Assembly: GCA_002726845.1 (NCBI GenBank)
Contig: PBSP01000051.1
Span: 9,363-30,230, forward strand
Origin: Methanobacteriota archaeon
GTDB taxonomy: Archaea > Thermoplasmatota > Poseidoniia > Poseidoniales > Poseidoniaceae
DNA: 20,868 bases
Direction of reading: 5' to 3'
Shown here: positions 1-9,500 of the stretch, one piece after another
Layout: every line of letters starts with the position of its first letter
Position numbering within the stretch: the stretch's first letter is position 1
Notes under the pieces: model-generated
Databases searched by the model: none
What the model was told of the DNA's origin: nothing
What the model saw: only the letters and a program-made list of their open reading frames with translations
Translations under genes and position numbers: made by a program

Positions 1-1929
1 AATGCTGCCTGTGCAATCGTTTCCTATGAGATTCCCATAACCACCTAAGTCGGGGTGATTCACCAGTTTGAGGCAATCGCTTCCAACGAATTCAGTGTTG
101 CTCAGCGTTGAAGGAAAATTACCGTTGTGGTTTGCGTCCCAGTAAATACCGCTGTGGTTCCCACTCATGGTAAGCCCCTCGATGTGACCTGCTGCTTGTT
201 CGATATAGAGAGCGGGTTGAACGGTTGATTCGTGAGCGATGTTCGCATTCAGCAAATTGAATCTCCCGCCCTGAGTTCCAAGCGTCAATCCTCCGTTGTC
301 GATGTAAAGTGCAGGAAGTGAGGAATCAATGCCTGTGATGGATAGATTGTCAAGCCACAAATCGACGGAATCAACCACATGAACACCGTGCCCTTGCGAT
401 GCTTCAACGTGGCAATAGAAACAAGCTACATCGCCAGAAGCAGTTTCCAAATCGTTCGATTTCTGATAGGACAAACCTGCCTGATCTGCTGCGCTTATAC
501 CAAGCGATCCATCGCTGGTGGAAGTCACGTTGGTCATTGTGACGTAGCGTGCATCAAACACGTGGACGCCAGAATGTCCGTTGTTTCCTGTGGTTAAACC
601 ATCGACGACGACAGTAGCAGAGTCAACGTAGAGACCTTGTTCCGTATTGTTGTGAAGATTCCAATCGTGGCCTTGCAAGGACCCTCCACTCGAGGAATGA
701 ATCCCAGGGCCAGGTGAACCACTTATTTCCACATCCTCAAGATGCGCTGCAAAATAAGACGTTTGAATGCTCAGCCCTGCTGAGTGCGCACCTTGACCCG
801 CTTCCCCGGCATTTCGAACCGTCATGTTACGCAGCGTTGTGCTCGAATCGACAAAAAACAAGCGGACACCTACCGAAGATGCCCCATCCACAAGCACGTT
901 CTCAAGCCATGCTCCTGTTGCATTGATTTCGATCGCTGCAAGAGCGATCCCCGGAGTTTTAGCACCCGATAATCCGGTTCCTTGAACGGTTAGGTTCGTG
1001 AAATCAGCGGTTTCATAGTTTGTGTAATTGGTGTGATTGTTCTTGTCAAGATAAACACCTCGATACATGCTGTTGGTTACGACAACATCCCTGAAAACGC
1101 CTCTTGTGTTGCCAGAATCGTCGATGTGTCGGACAATAATCCCTGTATCGCTTTTATCGATGGTTAATCCTTCAAACAATGGCACACTGTCCTCAACCCA
1201 CACCCCAGCGGCTTCACCAAGAATGGACCCCGATATGTTATCCATAACGATGTCTCGATAAATGCCCCCGGAAGCGCCCCATAGATTCAATCCTCGCAGC
1301 AAATGATCGGTGAAATATGCGCCCTGAACAATGGGAGTTGAGCCGTCCCCGACAGAGACGCCGATTCCATATCGCCAATCGTTTTGAAACGGAATTGAGC
1401 GTCCTGCTTGATCAATATACAAATCCCTGATGACGGGACTCGAACCTCCAAACATATCGATTCCGACGCGATCAGGATTGAACAGAGTCACGTTGTTCAT
1501 AATTGGGTTGGCCCCGTACAACGTAATACCGTAAATGGCATCCTCGATGTGCAAGTGATTGATCGTGCTTCCACGACCATAGGAAGACGCATTGAATTGA
1601 ATACCCTCATGATCGCTTGAAGATGATGAACTGGAAAGTACGATTGGGCAGGTTGATGTTCCTTGAATTGTTAACCGACCATCCACGTAAATACGAACAC
1701 CGGGTGACATCACAACACTCGTGCATGAAGTGATCAACAATTCATTTTGAATGCCGACGAAGTAGTCACCCGTCAGCGATACAGTTCCGGACCAAGTTGT
1801 AGTTGCTCGGGCTGAAACCTCGAAGGGGTTTGTGGGAGATTCTTCCAAAGGCTGGACCAACGGCGCAACGCTCATGATCAACAACAGAGTCAACAAACCG
1901 AACGCTAAGACCGTTCGTTGTCGCTCCAT
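1..1929 (-). CDS. Exported parallel beta-helix surface protein, partial (C-terminus beyond left edge)
   Basis: The minus strand is open without a stop from an ATG at 1929 down to base 1, giving 643 residues of an unfinished protein. Residues 1-26 form a signal peptide (MERQRTVLAF followed by a Leu-rich core). After that come many short, irregular repeats of the right-handed beta-helix type: strings such as GIYRDIVMDN, GVYLDKNNHT, GLYVDSATVVVDGL and ALYIDNGGLTLG, spaced about 20-30 residues apart, rich in Gly, Asn, Asp and Thr. A run of seven serines lies near residues 99-105. Scattered Cys pairs could be disulfides. The family (NosD/pectate-lyase-like parallel beta-helix) includes adhesins and polysaccharide-binding or -cleaving proteins. 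No catalytic set could be picked out, so a surface or adhesion role is inferred. Divergent from the RAM-domain genes. High confidence in the reading frame and fold class, low in function. Confidence 0.8.
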   Translation of the reverse strand, partial: MERQRTVLAFGLLTLLLIMSVAPLVQPLEESPTNPFEVSARATTTWSGTVSLTGDYFVGIQNELLITSCTSVVMSPGVRIYVDGRLTIQGTSTCPIVLSSSSSSSDHEGIQFNASSYGRGSTINHLHIEDAIYGITLYGANPIMNNVTLFNPDRVGIDMFGGSSPVIRDLYIDQAGRSIPFQNDWRYGIGVSVGDGSTPIVQGAYFTDHLLRGLNLWGASGGIYRDIVMDNISGSILGEAAGVWVEDSVPLFEGLTIDKSDTGIIVRHIDDSGNTRGVFRDVVVTNSMYRGVYLDKNNHTNYTNYETADFTNLTVQGTGLSGAKTPGIALAAIEINATGAWLENVLVDGASSVGVRLFFVDSSTTLRNMTVRNAGEAGQGAHSAGLSIQTSYFAAHLEDVEISGSPGPGIHSSSGGSLQGHDWNLHNNTEQGLYVDSATVVVDGLTTGNNGHSGVHVFDARYVTMTNVTSTSDGSLGISAADQAGLSYQKSNDLETASGDVACFYCHVEASQGHGVHVVDSVDLWLDNLSITGIDSSLPALYIDNGGLTLGTQGGRFNLLNANIAHESTVQPALYIEQAAGHIEGLTMSGNHSGIYWDANHNGNFPSTLSNTEFVGSDCLKLVNHPDLGGYGNLIGNDCTGSI

Positions 1930-2001
1930 AACATGCCATCCAAGGCGCTAACATTTGAAGCCACCCGTTGCATGTTTGTATGAAAATTCAGGACCCGAAG
2001 G

Positions 2002-2009
2002 GATAAAAC
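2002..2009 (+). promoter_or_regulatory. TATA-like box for the RAM-domain pair
   Basis: The string gataaaac is centred about 26 nt upstream of the GTG at 2031. That is the archaeal TATA-to-start-site distance, so the transcript would begin at or next to the start codon (leaderless). Inferred from position and composition only. Confidence 0.4.
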
Positions 2010-2030
2010 CTTCCTGCTTAACGTAACCTT

Positions 2031-2264
2031 GTGCCTGAAGCATTTGTTCTTGTTAAGACCGAGCCATCCTATGAAAGGAACGTGTACCTCGCACTGACAT
2101 CGCACGATTCCGTCAAAGAGGTGCATGCCCTTTATGGCGAGTTTGACCTACTCGCCCATGTCAGCAGCGACTCTGCAAAGAACCTAACTTCCTTACTGAT
2201 GGAAGAATTCAGAATTATCGAAGGAATACGGGACACTCAGACCCTTATTGCGGTTGAATATTAA
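2031..2264 (+). CDS. Stand-alone Lrp/AsnC ligand-binding (RAM) domain protein, first of a tandem pair
   Basis: 77 residues starting at GTG. The whole protein is one RAM/ACT-like alpha-beta domain as found at the C-terminus of Lrp/AsnC regulators: an opening strand (EAFVLVKTEP), a helix, the conserved turn LYGEFDLLAHV (residues 34-44), a second helix, and the closing GIRDTQTLIAVE (65-76). There is no helix-turn-helix in front, and the upstream region is too short to encode one. Stand-alone RAM proteins are known in archaea and are thought to sense amino acids or other small ligands, often by forming mixed oligomers with full-length Lrp proteins. The next gene, 9 nt downstream, is a paralogue of the same length. 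The TATA-like box about 26 nt upstream suggests a leaderless transcript beginning at this GTG. The ligand is unknown. Confidence 0.85.
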   Translation: MPEAFVLVKTEPSYERNVYLALTSHDSVKEVHALYGEFDLLAHVSSDSAKNLTSLLMEEFRIIEGIRDTQTLIAVEY

Positions 2265-2273
2265 GGTGATAGA

Positions 2274-2507
2274 ATGGCGATAGGATTTGTATTGATCACG
2301 ACCATGCCAGGTAAAGAAGAAAGCGTTCGAAATGCGCTGGATTCGATTGAACATGTTACCGATAGATGGATGTTGTTTGGCGAGTTTGACATTCTTGCTC
2401 GTGTGCAAGCCCACGATGAATTCACGCTAACGCGTTGCATTGTGGAACAAATTCGACCTCTGAGCGGAATCCAAGATACAAAAACCATGATTGGTGCAGA
2501 ATTGTAA
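2274..2507 (+). CDS. Stand-alone Lrp/AsnC ligand-binding (RAM) domain protein, second of a tandem pair
   Basis: 77 residues from an ATG preceded by an SD-like aaggtgat at 2264-2271. It has the same single RAM domain as its neighbour: IGFVLITTMP strand, LFGEFDILARV turn (residues 34-44) and GIQDTKTMIGAE closing strand (65-76). A hand alignment without gaps gives about 31 identical positions out of 77 with the upstream protein, so the pair is an old tandem duplication rather than a fresh one. No DNA-binding domain is present. Co-transcription with the first copy is likely from the 9-nt gap. The two may form a heteromer or sense different ligands. The stop codon is one base from the convergent end of the STAND ATPase gene. 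Confidence 0.85.
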   Translation: MAIGFVLITTMPGKEESVRNALDSIEHVTDRWMLFGEFDILARVQAHDEFTLTRCIVEQIRPLSGIQDTKTMIGAEL

Positions 2508-2508
2508 A

Positions 2509-4689
2509 TCACATGTTGTGCAATCGTTTGGACAACACTCGAGCGCGATTCGGACATCCAACTGAGCGGTAGCGTACAATCGCCTCTCGAAGAGCGTACA
2601 CCTGTTCGTGGTCGTTGAACAAGGATTTGACTTCCCACCATTTTGCCAAAAGACGGCGAGCGGCTGAAGTTTTCATGCTTTCAAGCGACCTTGCATCGAT
2701 TTGGTCGTATATTTGGCGGGCCTTGTGCACTTGTTTCTCAAGCAACCGTTCACAAATCAATAAACGAATTGAAGCCTTGTACAGAGGTTGCCCCATTTTA
2801 GAAGCGATGTGTTCTGCATTGTTCAAGACAAGATCTGCAGTTGGCGATTCTGTTGGGTGTGACTTCAATTCTGTTTTTGTCTCCAAAAATTGAATCAGCG
2901 GGTCGCTCGACGGAGCAATGTCCCGAAGTTGATCAAGCAAGAATCCTGCAGCAGTAAAATCACGACGCTCAAGAGCAAGAGCATGCTTCATGACTACGAG
3001 TGTTGTCAATATGACATGTCGCTGATTCTCGTCGTCTGGAAGATGCACTTGTTCAAGCAGCCGGTCAATGCGTTCATTATCCTCATCTGAGCGAGAAGAC
3101 ACATCGTCAATACAACGAGATAGGACAGAGAGTTGGATGCGTAATTTTTCATCCTGATGTTCCAAACCATCTAGCATTGATTCAATGCGTTCCATGCTAT
3201 CCTTTTTGCCTTCAAATTGAGCAATCTGCAATCGAATGTGAACAAGTTCGTCGGGATTTATGTTCTCCAAATAGCCTTTTGCAATCTCAACCTCTGCTCG
3301 ATTCAATGCGTGTTGGGCTGCAAGTCCAATCAAATCCATGTCACCAGATTCATTCTCCAAGGCTTCATCAAGCAGGGTGGCAAACGCACCTGAATACGCG
3401 TTCATCAGCTCAATTGTACGCACGGAAAGGTGATCAGCAATTCCACTCTCGCCATGTCGTATGCGATGATGGATTTCAAGAATTGATGCCAATGCATCTT
3501 CTTGTTGTTGCCAATGAACGATTGCAGCAGCATGCAACGCATCAATGCGTGATGCATCGAGTGCAGATCGGCAGACATTACGAATGAGATGTTGCATCTC
3601 CATGGTTGCATTCTGGGCTCCCCATCGCAGCAATGCATGCTCATCGAGCAAAGGAACGTGATCGGGATTTGGCATCCGCTCTGTACCAACAGGAAAAGGA
3701 AGAACAAGGAACGGCGACATCGCATCATGAACCTCGGGATTCGCATCACTGAGAACCACCTGTTCAACATAGGCCCGGACATCTTGATCGGTCTCAGGAA
3801 GAGGTGTTGAATCGTTGTACAGGAGTATAGCAAGGGGATGACCCCCTAATGTTTCAACAATGGATGCTCGCTTATCACCGAGGTCGGGATCCAGCAACTC
3901 GATGGCATCGGATAATTCCAACGGACCGAGTTCAATGTGTGTTGCTTGAATTGAAAACGTGTCACGGTCTCGGCCAATCAAGACGAACGGAATAGCGTTC
4001 TCTTGCAGATTTTGAAACAACAATGAGAACGATGGTTCGTGTCTTTGGGAAATGGTGTGAACATCATCAAAAACCAGAACAACTCCCTTTCCCTGCAAGA
4101 ACGATGCATAACCTTCTACATCTAAAATTCGAGGCGAACCGATTTCCATTCGCTGCATTGCCTCGGCTACATCGCAATAGGCATCGAGTTGAGTCCAATG
4201 AACCATCATGCCTTGCTCTGCCAGAGGTTGAATCATGCTTCGAGCGAGAGCTGATTTTCCTATCCCAGGCATCCCTCTGAGGTGAATAGGCAATCCCTCT
4301 GTGATAGCATCTTGCAGCAAACGACATTCAGAATCTCGACCATGAAGAAGAGTGTATTCTGGGATCTGTCCCTTCAAATTCGAAGATGTTCGAAGAGAAC
4401 GTTCAGGTATTTCTTCAGAATGTTCATGCATGAGTTTTCGACCGTTCTGCGTAATGTGAACAACCTTGCGTTTTCGACGTCCAGCACCGATGACGTGGGC
4501 TTGGCGTGTGACGATTAATCCCTCCTCCTCAAGCGCATTCATCGGCTGAAACAGAGCCGAGCGTACCACGCCAATACCATCGGCTATTCCTTCAAGTGAG
4601 AGGCTTCTTGGAACGTCCCACGCCGATTCAAGTGCTGCCGCATGGTCGTTCAACCAACGCAAGATACGAATCATGGAGGGGGACAACAT
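2509..4689 (-). CDS. Winged-helix STAND-type ATPase regulator with TPR-like C-terminal half
   Basis: 726 residues from the ATG at 4689. A longer reading back to 4833 would cross the uvrC start and lacks a plausible ribosome site, whereas 4689 has ttggag about 7-8 nt upstream. Residues 5-95 form a winged helix (helix pair, RSALFQPMNALEEEGLIV recognition region, then the basic GRRKRKVVHIT wing). The ATPase follows: Walker A GMPGIGKSA (139-147), Walker B VVLVFDDVH (203-211), a sensor strand FVLIGRD (235-241) and GGHPLAILL (282-290), the GxP motif typical of STAND/NB-ARC ATPases. The remaining 430 residues are helical with a TPR-like look. Such proteins act as signal-dependent switches, here probably a DNA-binding regulator. 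The signal is unknown. The inverted repeat in its promoter suggests autoregulation. Confidence 0.8.
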   Translation of the reverse strand: MLSPSMIRILRWLNDHAAALESAWDVPRSLSLEGIADGIGVVRSALFQPMNALEEEGLIVTRQAHVIGAGRRKRKVVHITQNGRKLMHEHSEEIPERSLRTSSNLKGQIPEYTLLHGRDSECRLLQDAITEGLPIHLRGMPGIGKSALARSMIQPLAEQGMMVHWTQLDAYCDVAEAMQRMEIGSPRILDVEGYASFLQGKGVVLVFDDVHTISQRHEPSFSLLFQNLQENAIPFVLIGRDRDTFSIQATHIELGPLELSDAIELLDPDLGDKRASIVETLGGHPLAILLYNDSTPLPETDQDVRAYVEQVVLSDANPEVHDAMSPFLVLPFPVGTERMPNPDHVPLLDEHALLRWGAQNATMEMQHLIRNVCRSALDASRIDALHAAAIVHWQQQEDALASILEIHHRIRHGESGIADHLSVRTIELMNAYSGAFATLLDEALENESGDMDLIGLAAQHALNRAEVEIAKGYLENINPDELVHIRLQIAQFEGKKDSMERIESMLDGLEHQDEKLRIQLSVLSRCIDDVSSRSDEDNERIDRLLEQVHLPDDENQRHVILTTLVVMKHALALERRDFTAAGFLLDQLRDIAPSSDPLIQFLETKTELKSHPTESPTADLVLNNAEHIASKMGQPLYKASIRLLICERLLEKQVHKARQIYDQIDARSLESMKTSAARRLLAKWWEVKSLFNDHEQVYALREAIVRYRSVGCPNRARVLSKRLHNM

Positions 4690-4734
4690 TCTGAACTCCA
4701 ACCTAACGTCGACAACATAACATTTGATGTTGTC
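4682..4734. promoter_or_regulatory. Candidate operator: 8-bp inverted repeat plus a third half-site in the divergent uvrC/STAND ATPase promoter
   Basis: GACAACAT at 4711-4718 and its exact reverse complement ATGTTGTC at 4727-4734 flank an 8-base spacer. A third GACAACAT at 4682-4689 lies in the same orientation as the first and covers the ATG of the winged-helix ATPase. The arrangement looks like a dimer site plus an accessory half-site. The simplest ligand is the winged-helix protein encoded alongside, but this is inference. Confidence 0.45.
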
Positions 4735-4793
4735 CTTCTCGTGATTAAAGGAAACAAGCAGGTTTTTTTGACCTATGGGCGCAAGGTGAATGT

Positions 4794-6521
4794 ATGGCGG
4801 TTGATGCAGCATCCATCGATTTGCCCGCTTCACCCGGCGTCTACCTGTTCAAAAACGAAAAAGGCCGGGTCTTGTACGTTGGGAAAGCAACACGGATCAA
4901 TGAACGCGTCCGCTCGTATTTTGCTTCAAATCCGGACCGACAAATGATACCAGAATTGATTTCTCGGGCTGATGATGTTGAGTGCATCGTAACGACCACA
5001 CCGCAGGAAGCATTGATTCTGGAACGTCAGTTGATACGCCAACACAAACCAAGATTCAATTCAATGCTCAAAGACGACAAATCCTATCCTTATCTGATTC
5101 TTACCAACGAAGAACATCCACGCATTATGTACACGCGTCATCCACCAACGGATGCAAATCGCTGGGGACCTTTTCCGAATGCAGGTGCTGCGAAGCAAGT
5201 CATGCAACTTCTTCGAAGATATTTTGGAATTCGAGACAAAGACTGTCGAGGCGATCAAGGATGCCTAGCGCAACACATTGGACTTTGTCGAGGACCATGC
5301 ATAGATCCCGAGGGTTATCCTGAGCGTGTACGCACTGTGAAACGAATCCTCGATGGTGAAGCTACGGAACTTCTTGAAGAATTGGTAGCGAAGATGGAAG
5401 CATGCTCACAAAAGATGCAATTTGAGAGGGCCGCTCATTATCGCGATTTGATTCGATCGGTTCGAACAACAGTCGGTCAGCATGTTGTCTCGAGCAAATT
5501 GTATCGCGATTGCGATGCTATTGGATTCGCCGATCAAGGGGACCTCGCCGCCTTGGTCGTATTGCATGCTGATGAAGGCGTTGTCAAAGGTCAAGAGGTC
5601 TGGCCTTATGTGCATCGAGGAGACATTGGCGAAACCGTGAGTCGCTTCATCAGTGAACACTACGTTCATCGAAGACCTCCACGATTGCTGCTAACACCCA
5701 CTCCTTTGCTTGATGGACTGCAGCAATGGTTGGATGGACGACGCGGTTCAACCGTAGAAGTTCGAACACCCATGCGTGGCGATATGGTCACCTTGCGTAC
5801 GCTTGCAGATCAAAACGCTGAAATTCAAGTTTCCAGACTTGCCAACAAATCGAGTGGCTCACTTGAGCAACGAGCTGCTGATGATGCAGCGTTGCTGTTG
5901 CAAGTTGAACAGATGAATCACGTAGTGTGTTTTGACATGGCACAGTTGCAAGGCGATGAACGGGTCGGAGCCAGCGTTGTACTGCGCAACGGTCGTCCGG
6001 CCAAGAAGGAGTATCGAACCTACATCGTCAAAGGTGAGGCAATGGATGATCTTCGAATGATGCGTGAGGTGGTGGAACGTTGGCTTAAACGACAAGAGGA
6101 ATGGCCAGATTTGCTGCTTTTGGACGGTGGAGAAACCCACTTGAAGACAATACGAGCAATGTTGGTAGAACAAGGAGTTGCCAGTCGTTTTCAATTGGCT
6201 GCCCTTGCCAAACGAGAAGAGACATTGTATCGAGACCAAGAAGAACCCATCGTTCTCGATCGAAGAGGACGCGTCTTCGTTCACGCTCGTGATGAAGCAC
6301 ACCGTTTTGTCAATGCCTTTCATCGCAAGCGTCGCAAAAGGAGCCGTTTAGGCGACCCATTGGAAAACGTACTTGGGTTGGGTGCAAAGAAATTGCAATC
6401 GCTCATGCGACATTTCGGCGGTCGGCAAGGCATTAACAACGCAAGCATTGAGGATCTGAAGACAGTCCCTGGAATTGGCCCCTCCCTCGCCGAAAGGATA
6501 CATGAATCTCTACACGGTTAA
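4794..6521 (+). CDS. uvrC: Excinuclease ABC subunit C (nucleotide excision repair endonuclease)
   Basis: 575 residues, close to the usual 590-610 of bacterial UvrC. UvrC makes both cuts around a DNA lesion held by UvrB. Domains in order: GIY-YIG nuclease (residues 12-90, with GVYLF and VLYVGKA), a four-Cys cluster C151/C157/C165/C169 in the position of the reported UvrC iron-sulphur site, the UVR/UvrB-binding motif (about 193-225, KMQFERAAHYRDLI), the RNase H-like C-terminal nuclease with D381, D444 and H503 in the expected acidic/His positions, and a helix-hairpin-helix end (about 545-571, VPGIGPSLAERI). The ATG at 4794 has aaggtg 5 nt upstream. No uvrA or uvrB is in the window. UvrABC in archaea is generally regarded as acquired from bacteria. 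The 3' end overlaps the convergent gene by 4 nt. Confidence 0.97.
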   Translation: MAVDAASIDLPASPGVYLFKNEKGRVLYVGKATRINERVRSYFASNPDRQMIPELISRADDVECIVTTTPQEALILERQLIRQHKPRFNSMLKDDKSYPYLILTNEEHPRIMYTRHPPTDANRWGPFPNAGAAKQVMQLLRRYFGIRDKDCRGDQGCLAQHIGLCRGPCIDPEGYPERVRTVKRILDGEATELLEELVAKMEACSQKMQFERAAHYRDLIRSVRTTVGQHVVSSKLYRDCDAIGFADQGDLAALVVLHADEGVVKGQEVWPYVHRGDIGETVSRFISEHYVHRRPPRLLLTPTPLLDGLQQWLDGRRGSTVEVRTPMRGDMVTLRTLADQNAEIQVSRLANKSSGSLEQRAADDAALLLQVEQMNHVVCFDMAQLQGDERVGASVVLRNGRPAKKEYRTYIVKGEAMDDLRMMREVVERWLKRQEEWPDLLLLDGGETHLKTIRAMLVEQGVASRFQLAALAKREETLYRDQEEPIVLDRRGRVFVHARDEAHRFVNAFHRKRRKRSRLGDPLENVLGLGAKKLQSLMRHFGGRQGINNASIEDLKTVPGIGPSLAERIHESLHG

Positions 6522-9500
6522 CGGGGTGGTTCTTTGCTCATTGCTTCAAAGGGATTGATACCTTCGTCGTAACCACCGACTTGTCGGTCGACTAAACCTG
6601 CCATTTGAGCGAAATCCGATTCGGACAATCCCATCTTTTGAGCTTTGTACAGAGAATGTTTCGCCTCTCGTGCTGCTCGTTTTTTCTTCTTCTTTTTCCG
6701 ACGTCGTCGAATCAAAAGAATCAGAAGAATCACCACAACCGCAGGATAAGCCCAGAATTGGCCAAGCAAATACATCCATGTGACTTGCAACCGAAGCGTG
6801 ACCTCATCGTCAAGACCGTCCGGTGGTATCGTGTAGGTGATGACTTGTCGGCCATCTCCATCCTCGGTAATTTCCATGTTACCTTGTTGAGACGTTCCCT
6901 CTTTGACGACGATTCCCTTTGGCAACGTGAAACTAACAGGTCCTGTCAAATCAAATTCTGTATCTTCGTGAATGGTCGTATCCCAAGATCCCGTTTGGAA
7001 GGTAAGCGCTTCCTCTTCAAGGGGTGGGAACGTAACCCCTTCTGAAGAAACCAAGCTTGTTGCAAAGATCGATGAAACCTCATCCACCATCAAAACCATC
7101 GGTTGTAGGAATGGAGAGCGGAACGCAGAATTGATGTCCTCTGTCAGCAAGGAAAGTGTGATCAAATCAGGGTCACCGCTAAACAAATCACCCCAAGAAC
7201 TTGAAACGGCAAGTGTAAATCGAACTTTTGGTATTTTTACAGTGACACTCAGCCCCACATCGTCAGAGACAACGGGACCGGGCGTTCCAAGGCCTGCAAG
7301 ACTTGTCTCGATTGAAAAATCACTAATATCGACGTCGCTAAACTGCGGATTTTCTTTTATGTTTTCAAGTTCCTCTGCTGCAGTATGAATTTCATTGGTG
7401 AGAATTTCACCGACCTCGGTTCCAAATTCCATCAACCCATCCGAAGTAAGTTCAAACACAAGTTGACGCGCCTCAGGGCAGTTCTCAAATTCTGTATCGG
7501 GTTCAAGGCATCGCTCAATTTTCATTGGACTATCGGAGCGACTCATAATGTCGCCAATTAGACGAACCAAGTCACTGGGGATGACCTCCATCCGGACAGT
7601 GGTATCGTCGTTGATGTCGTAGTAGCCCTGTGGGAGTGCGACACGATGAACCACGGCGCTTGCCTCTAAACCAAATTCAATCGAAACGGATTTGGTCCAT
7701 TCGTTGATATCAAAGGTTTCAAAATCAATTTCCAGAGATGTGGAAACACAAGTCTTCTGCGTTTGCAGGCAGATGACCTCATCGTTCTCGTTCAATATCG
7801 GGTGATTGTATGTGTAGGGAGAGGGCCCTGCAATCGACACTTCGTTTCGGTTTTCTCCAGTGACAGAGTGTTGCAAAACGATGCGGTCTTCACCGTCTAT
7901 GGTCTCAACCCAATTCGGTAGAATCAATTCAAGAGTGATTTTTGATGGAGGAAGATCCGAGGGAATCATACTCTCGAGGAAGCTTGTGTCAAGGACCGTT
8001 TCCAGTGAAAGGCCTGCGTCCATAACCCTACGCAAATCCTCATTGGTGATGTCCTCAAAATATTCAGAAAACTGGTTCTCTGGAAGATTGTCTTGGATGA
8101 TATCGAGCAGTCCAAGTGAGAAGGTGTTGCTCGTCGATCTCAAATAAATCGGGTGCGCATATCCCATTGCGCTTGACCCTTCTATGCAGTACGATATTGT
8201 GTTTGGTGGAACGACGGTTTCCGAGCACCCGACAGAGTGGCTGTAATTCAGGCCACCTGCTGGACCTTCAATTCCTTCAGCAACAGAATCGCTGACCCAA
8301 CTCAATTCGCCCATTTCGATGTTTGGTCCTCCCGGTATTGAATCGGAAAATGCGTTACCAATTGAGGCAACTGGAAACTGATCGGTAAAATCGTCGAGAG
8401 GCGCAATCCCATTTTCATAGGCAAGTCGAATGCCGTCGGAAGTGATTTGCGGAATCGTCGCCAAACTGGACAACTCGACAAGTGAAATGCCCCAATTCTC
8501 CATTGTGGTAGAATCGAGATAACTGATTCCCGCAATAAAGTCAATTTGGACGGCTTGTTCGTCAAACAAATCCACCTTAAGGTGCAAGGATACGGCTTCT
8601 TTGCTCGGGTCCAGTTCCACAACGGATGTTGTTGATGTATTGCGATGACCCATGGTCAAACTGACCGTTTGTTCTTCTCGACCGTCTTCTGGAACGAGGT
8701 TGTTAACGGTCCAACGACCGACACATGTAGCAGGCGTGCAAGCAATTGGAACCTTGTTTCCATTTTCACCGCCAACATCGAGAACTGCAGCATAATCGGG
8801 TGGACTGATTACAAAAGTTGAGTAATGCCCAGGATCTGCGAATACACTGAATTCGGTTGTCAGTTCTGAACCCATGATGAGCAACCCTTGATAGGCACGT
8901 TCAAGATCAAGGTTGGTGTTGTCCAAAAGGTTGAATGTGCTCGTAGAGAGTTTGATGATGGCGAAGGTGTTCAAGCAAATCGGTGGTTCAAACACGTTGT
9001 TTTCCGTGGTCGTTGAACCTGAATCGTGTATTGAATCATCACTGCCTTCTTTGGTACAGGTTACAGAAGTCCCTTCCTCTGTGAAGGTTGTACTGTAGTC
9101 GGTATCGATCATTTCCACCGTACCAAAACCATTGGTAAGAAGTTCTCTGATGGTGTCCTCAACGTCGCCAAGCATCTTTTCTCCAATTGTACCCGATCCG
9201 TCCAGATCAAGATCGAGGTAACTGCGAATCATGTCAGCTGGAATTCCATCGTGTTCTTCCAAACCTTCGGAAAGAAGAGCAGCGTCGTACGGTGCTCCAG
9301 TCAAGCCCAGCTTCGTACGATTGAACTCTCGTATGGCCCAGTCCATGTTGATGTGAATGGTTGTGGTGTCATGCAAATCAAAATCATAGGTGCCACGAAT
9401 CCATTCCTGCTGAGTTGGAGTTCCATCATCGTCGCCATCGTAATCGTCGCATTTACTATCTCCAAAATCGCAAATATCCATACCATCTGCAGATGCGAAT

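Noticed and set aside
4690..4833. 48-residue N-terminal extension of the STAND ATPase
   Set aside because: It would overlap the uvrC start and cover the divergent promoter; the ATG at 4689 has a ribosome-site-like ggag and begins right at the winged helix.
5455..5470. ggttcgaac string like a tRNA T-loop
   Set aside because: It lies in the uvrC coding sequence with no acceptor stem or anticodon arm around it.
5859..6323. 154-codon open frame antisense to uvrC
   Set aside because: It is a shadow of a strongly supported gene; its peptide shows no recognisable domain.
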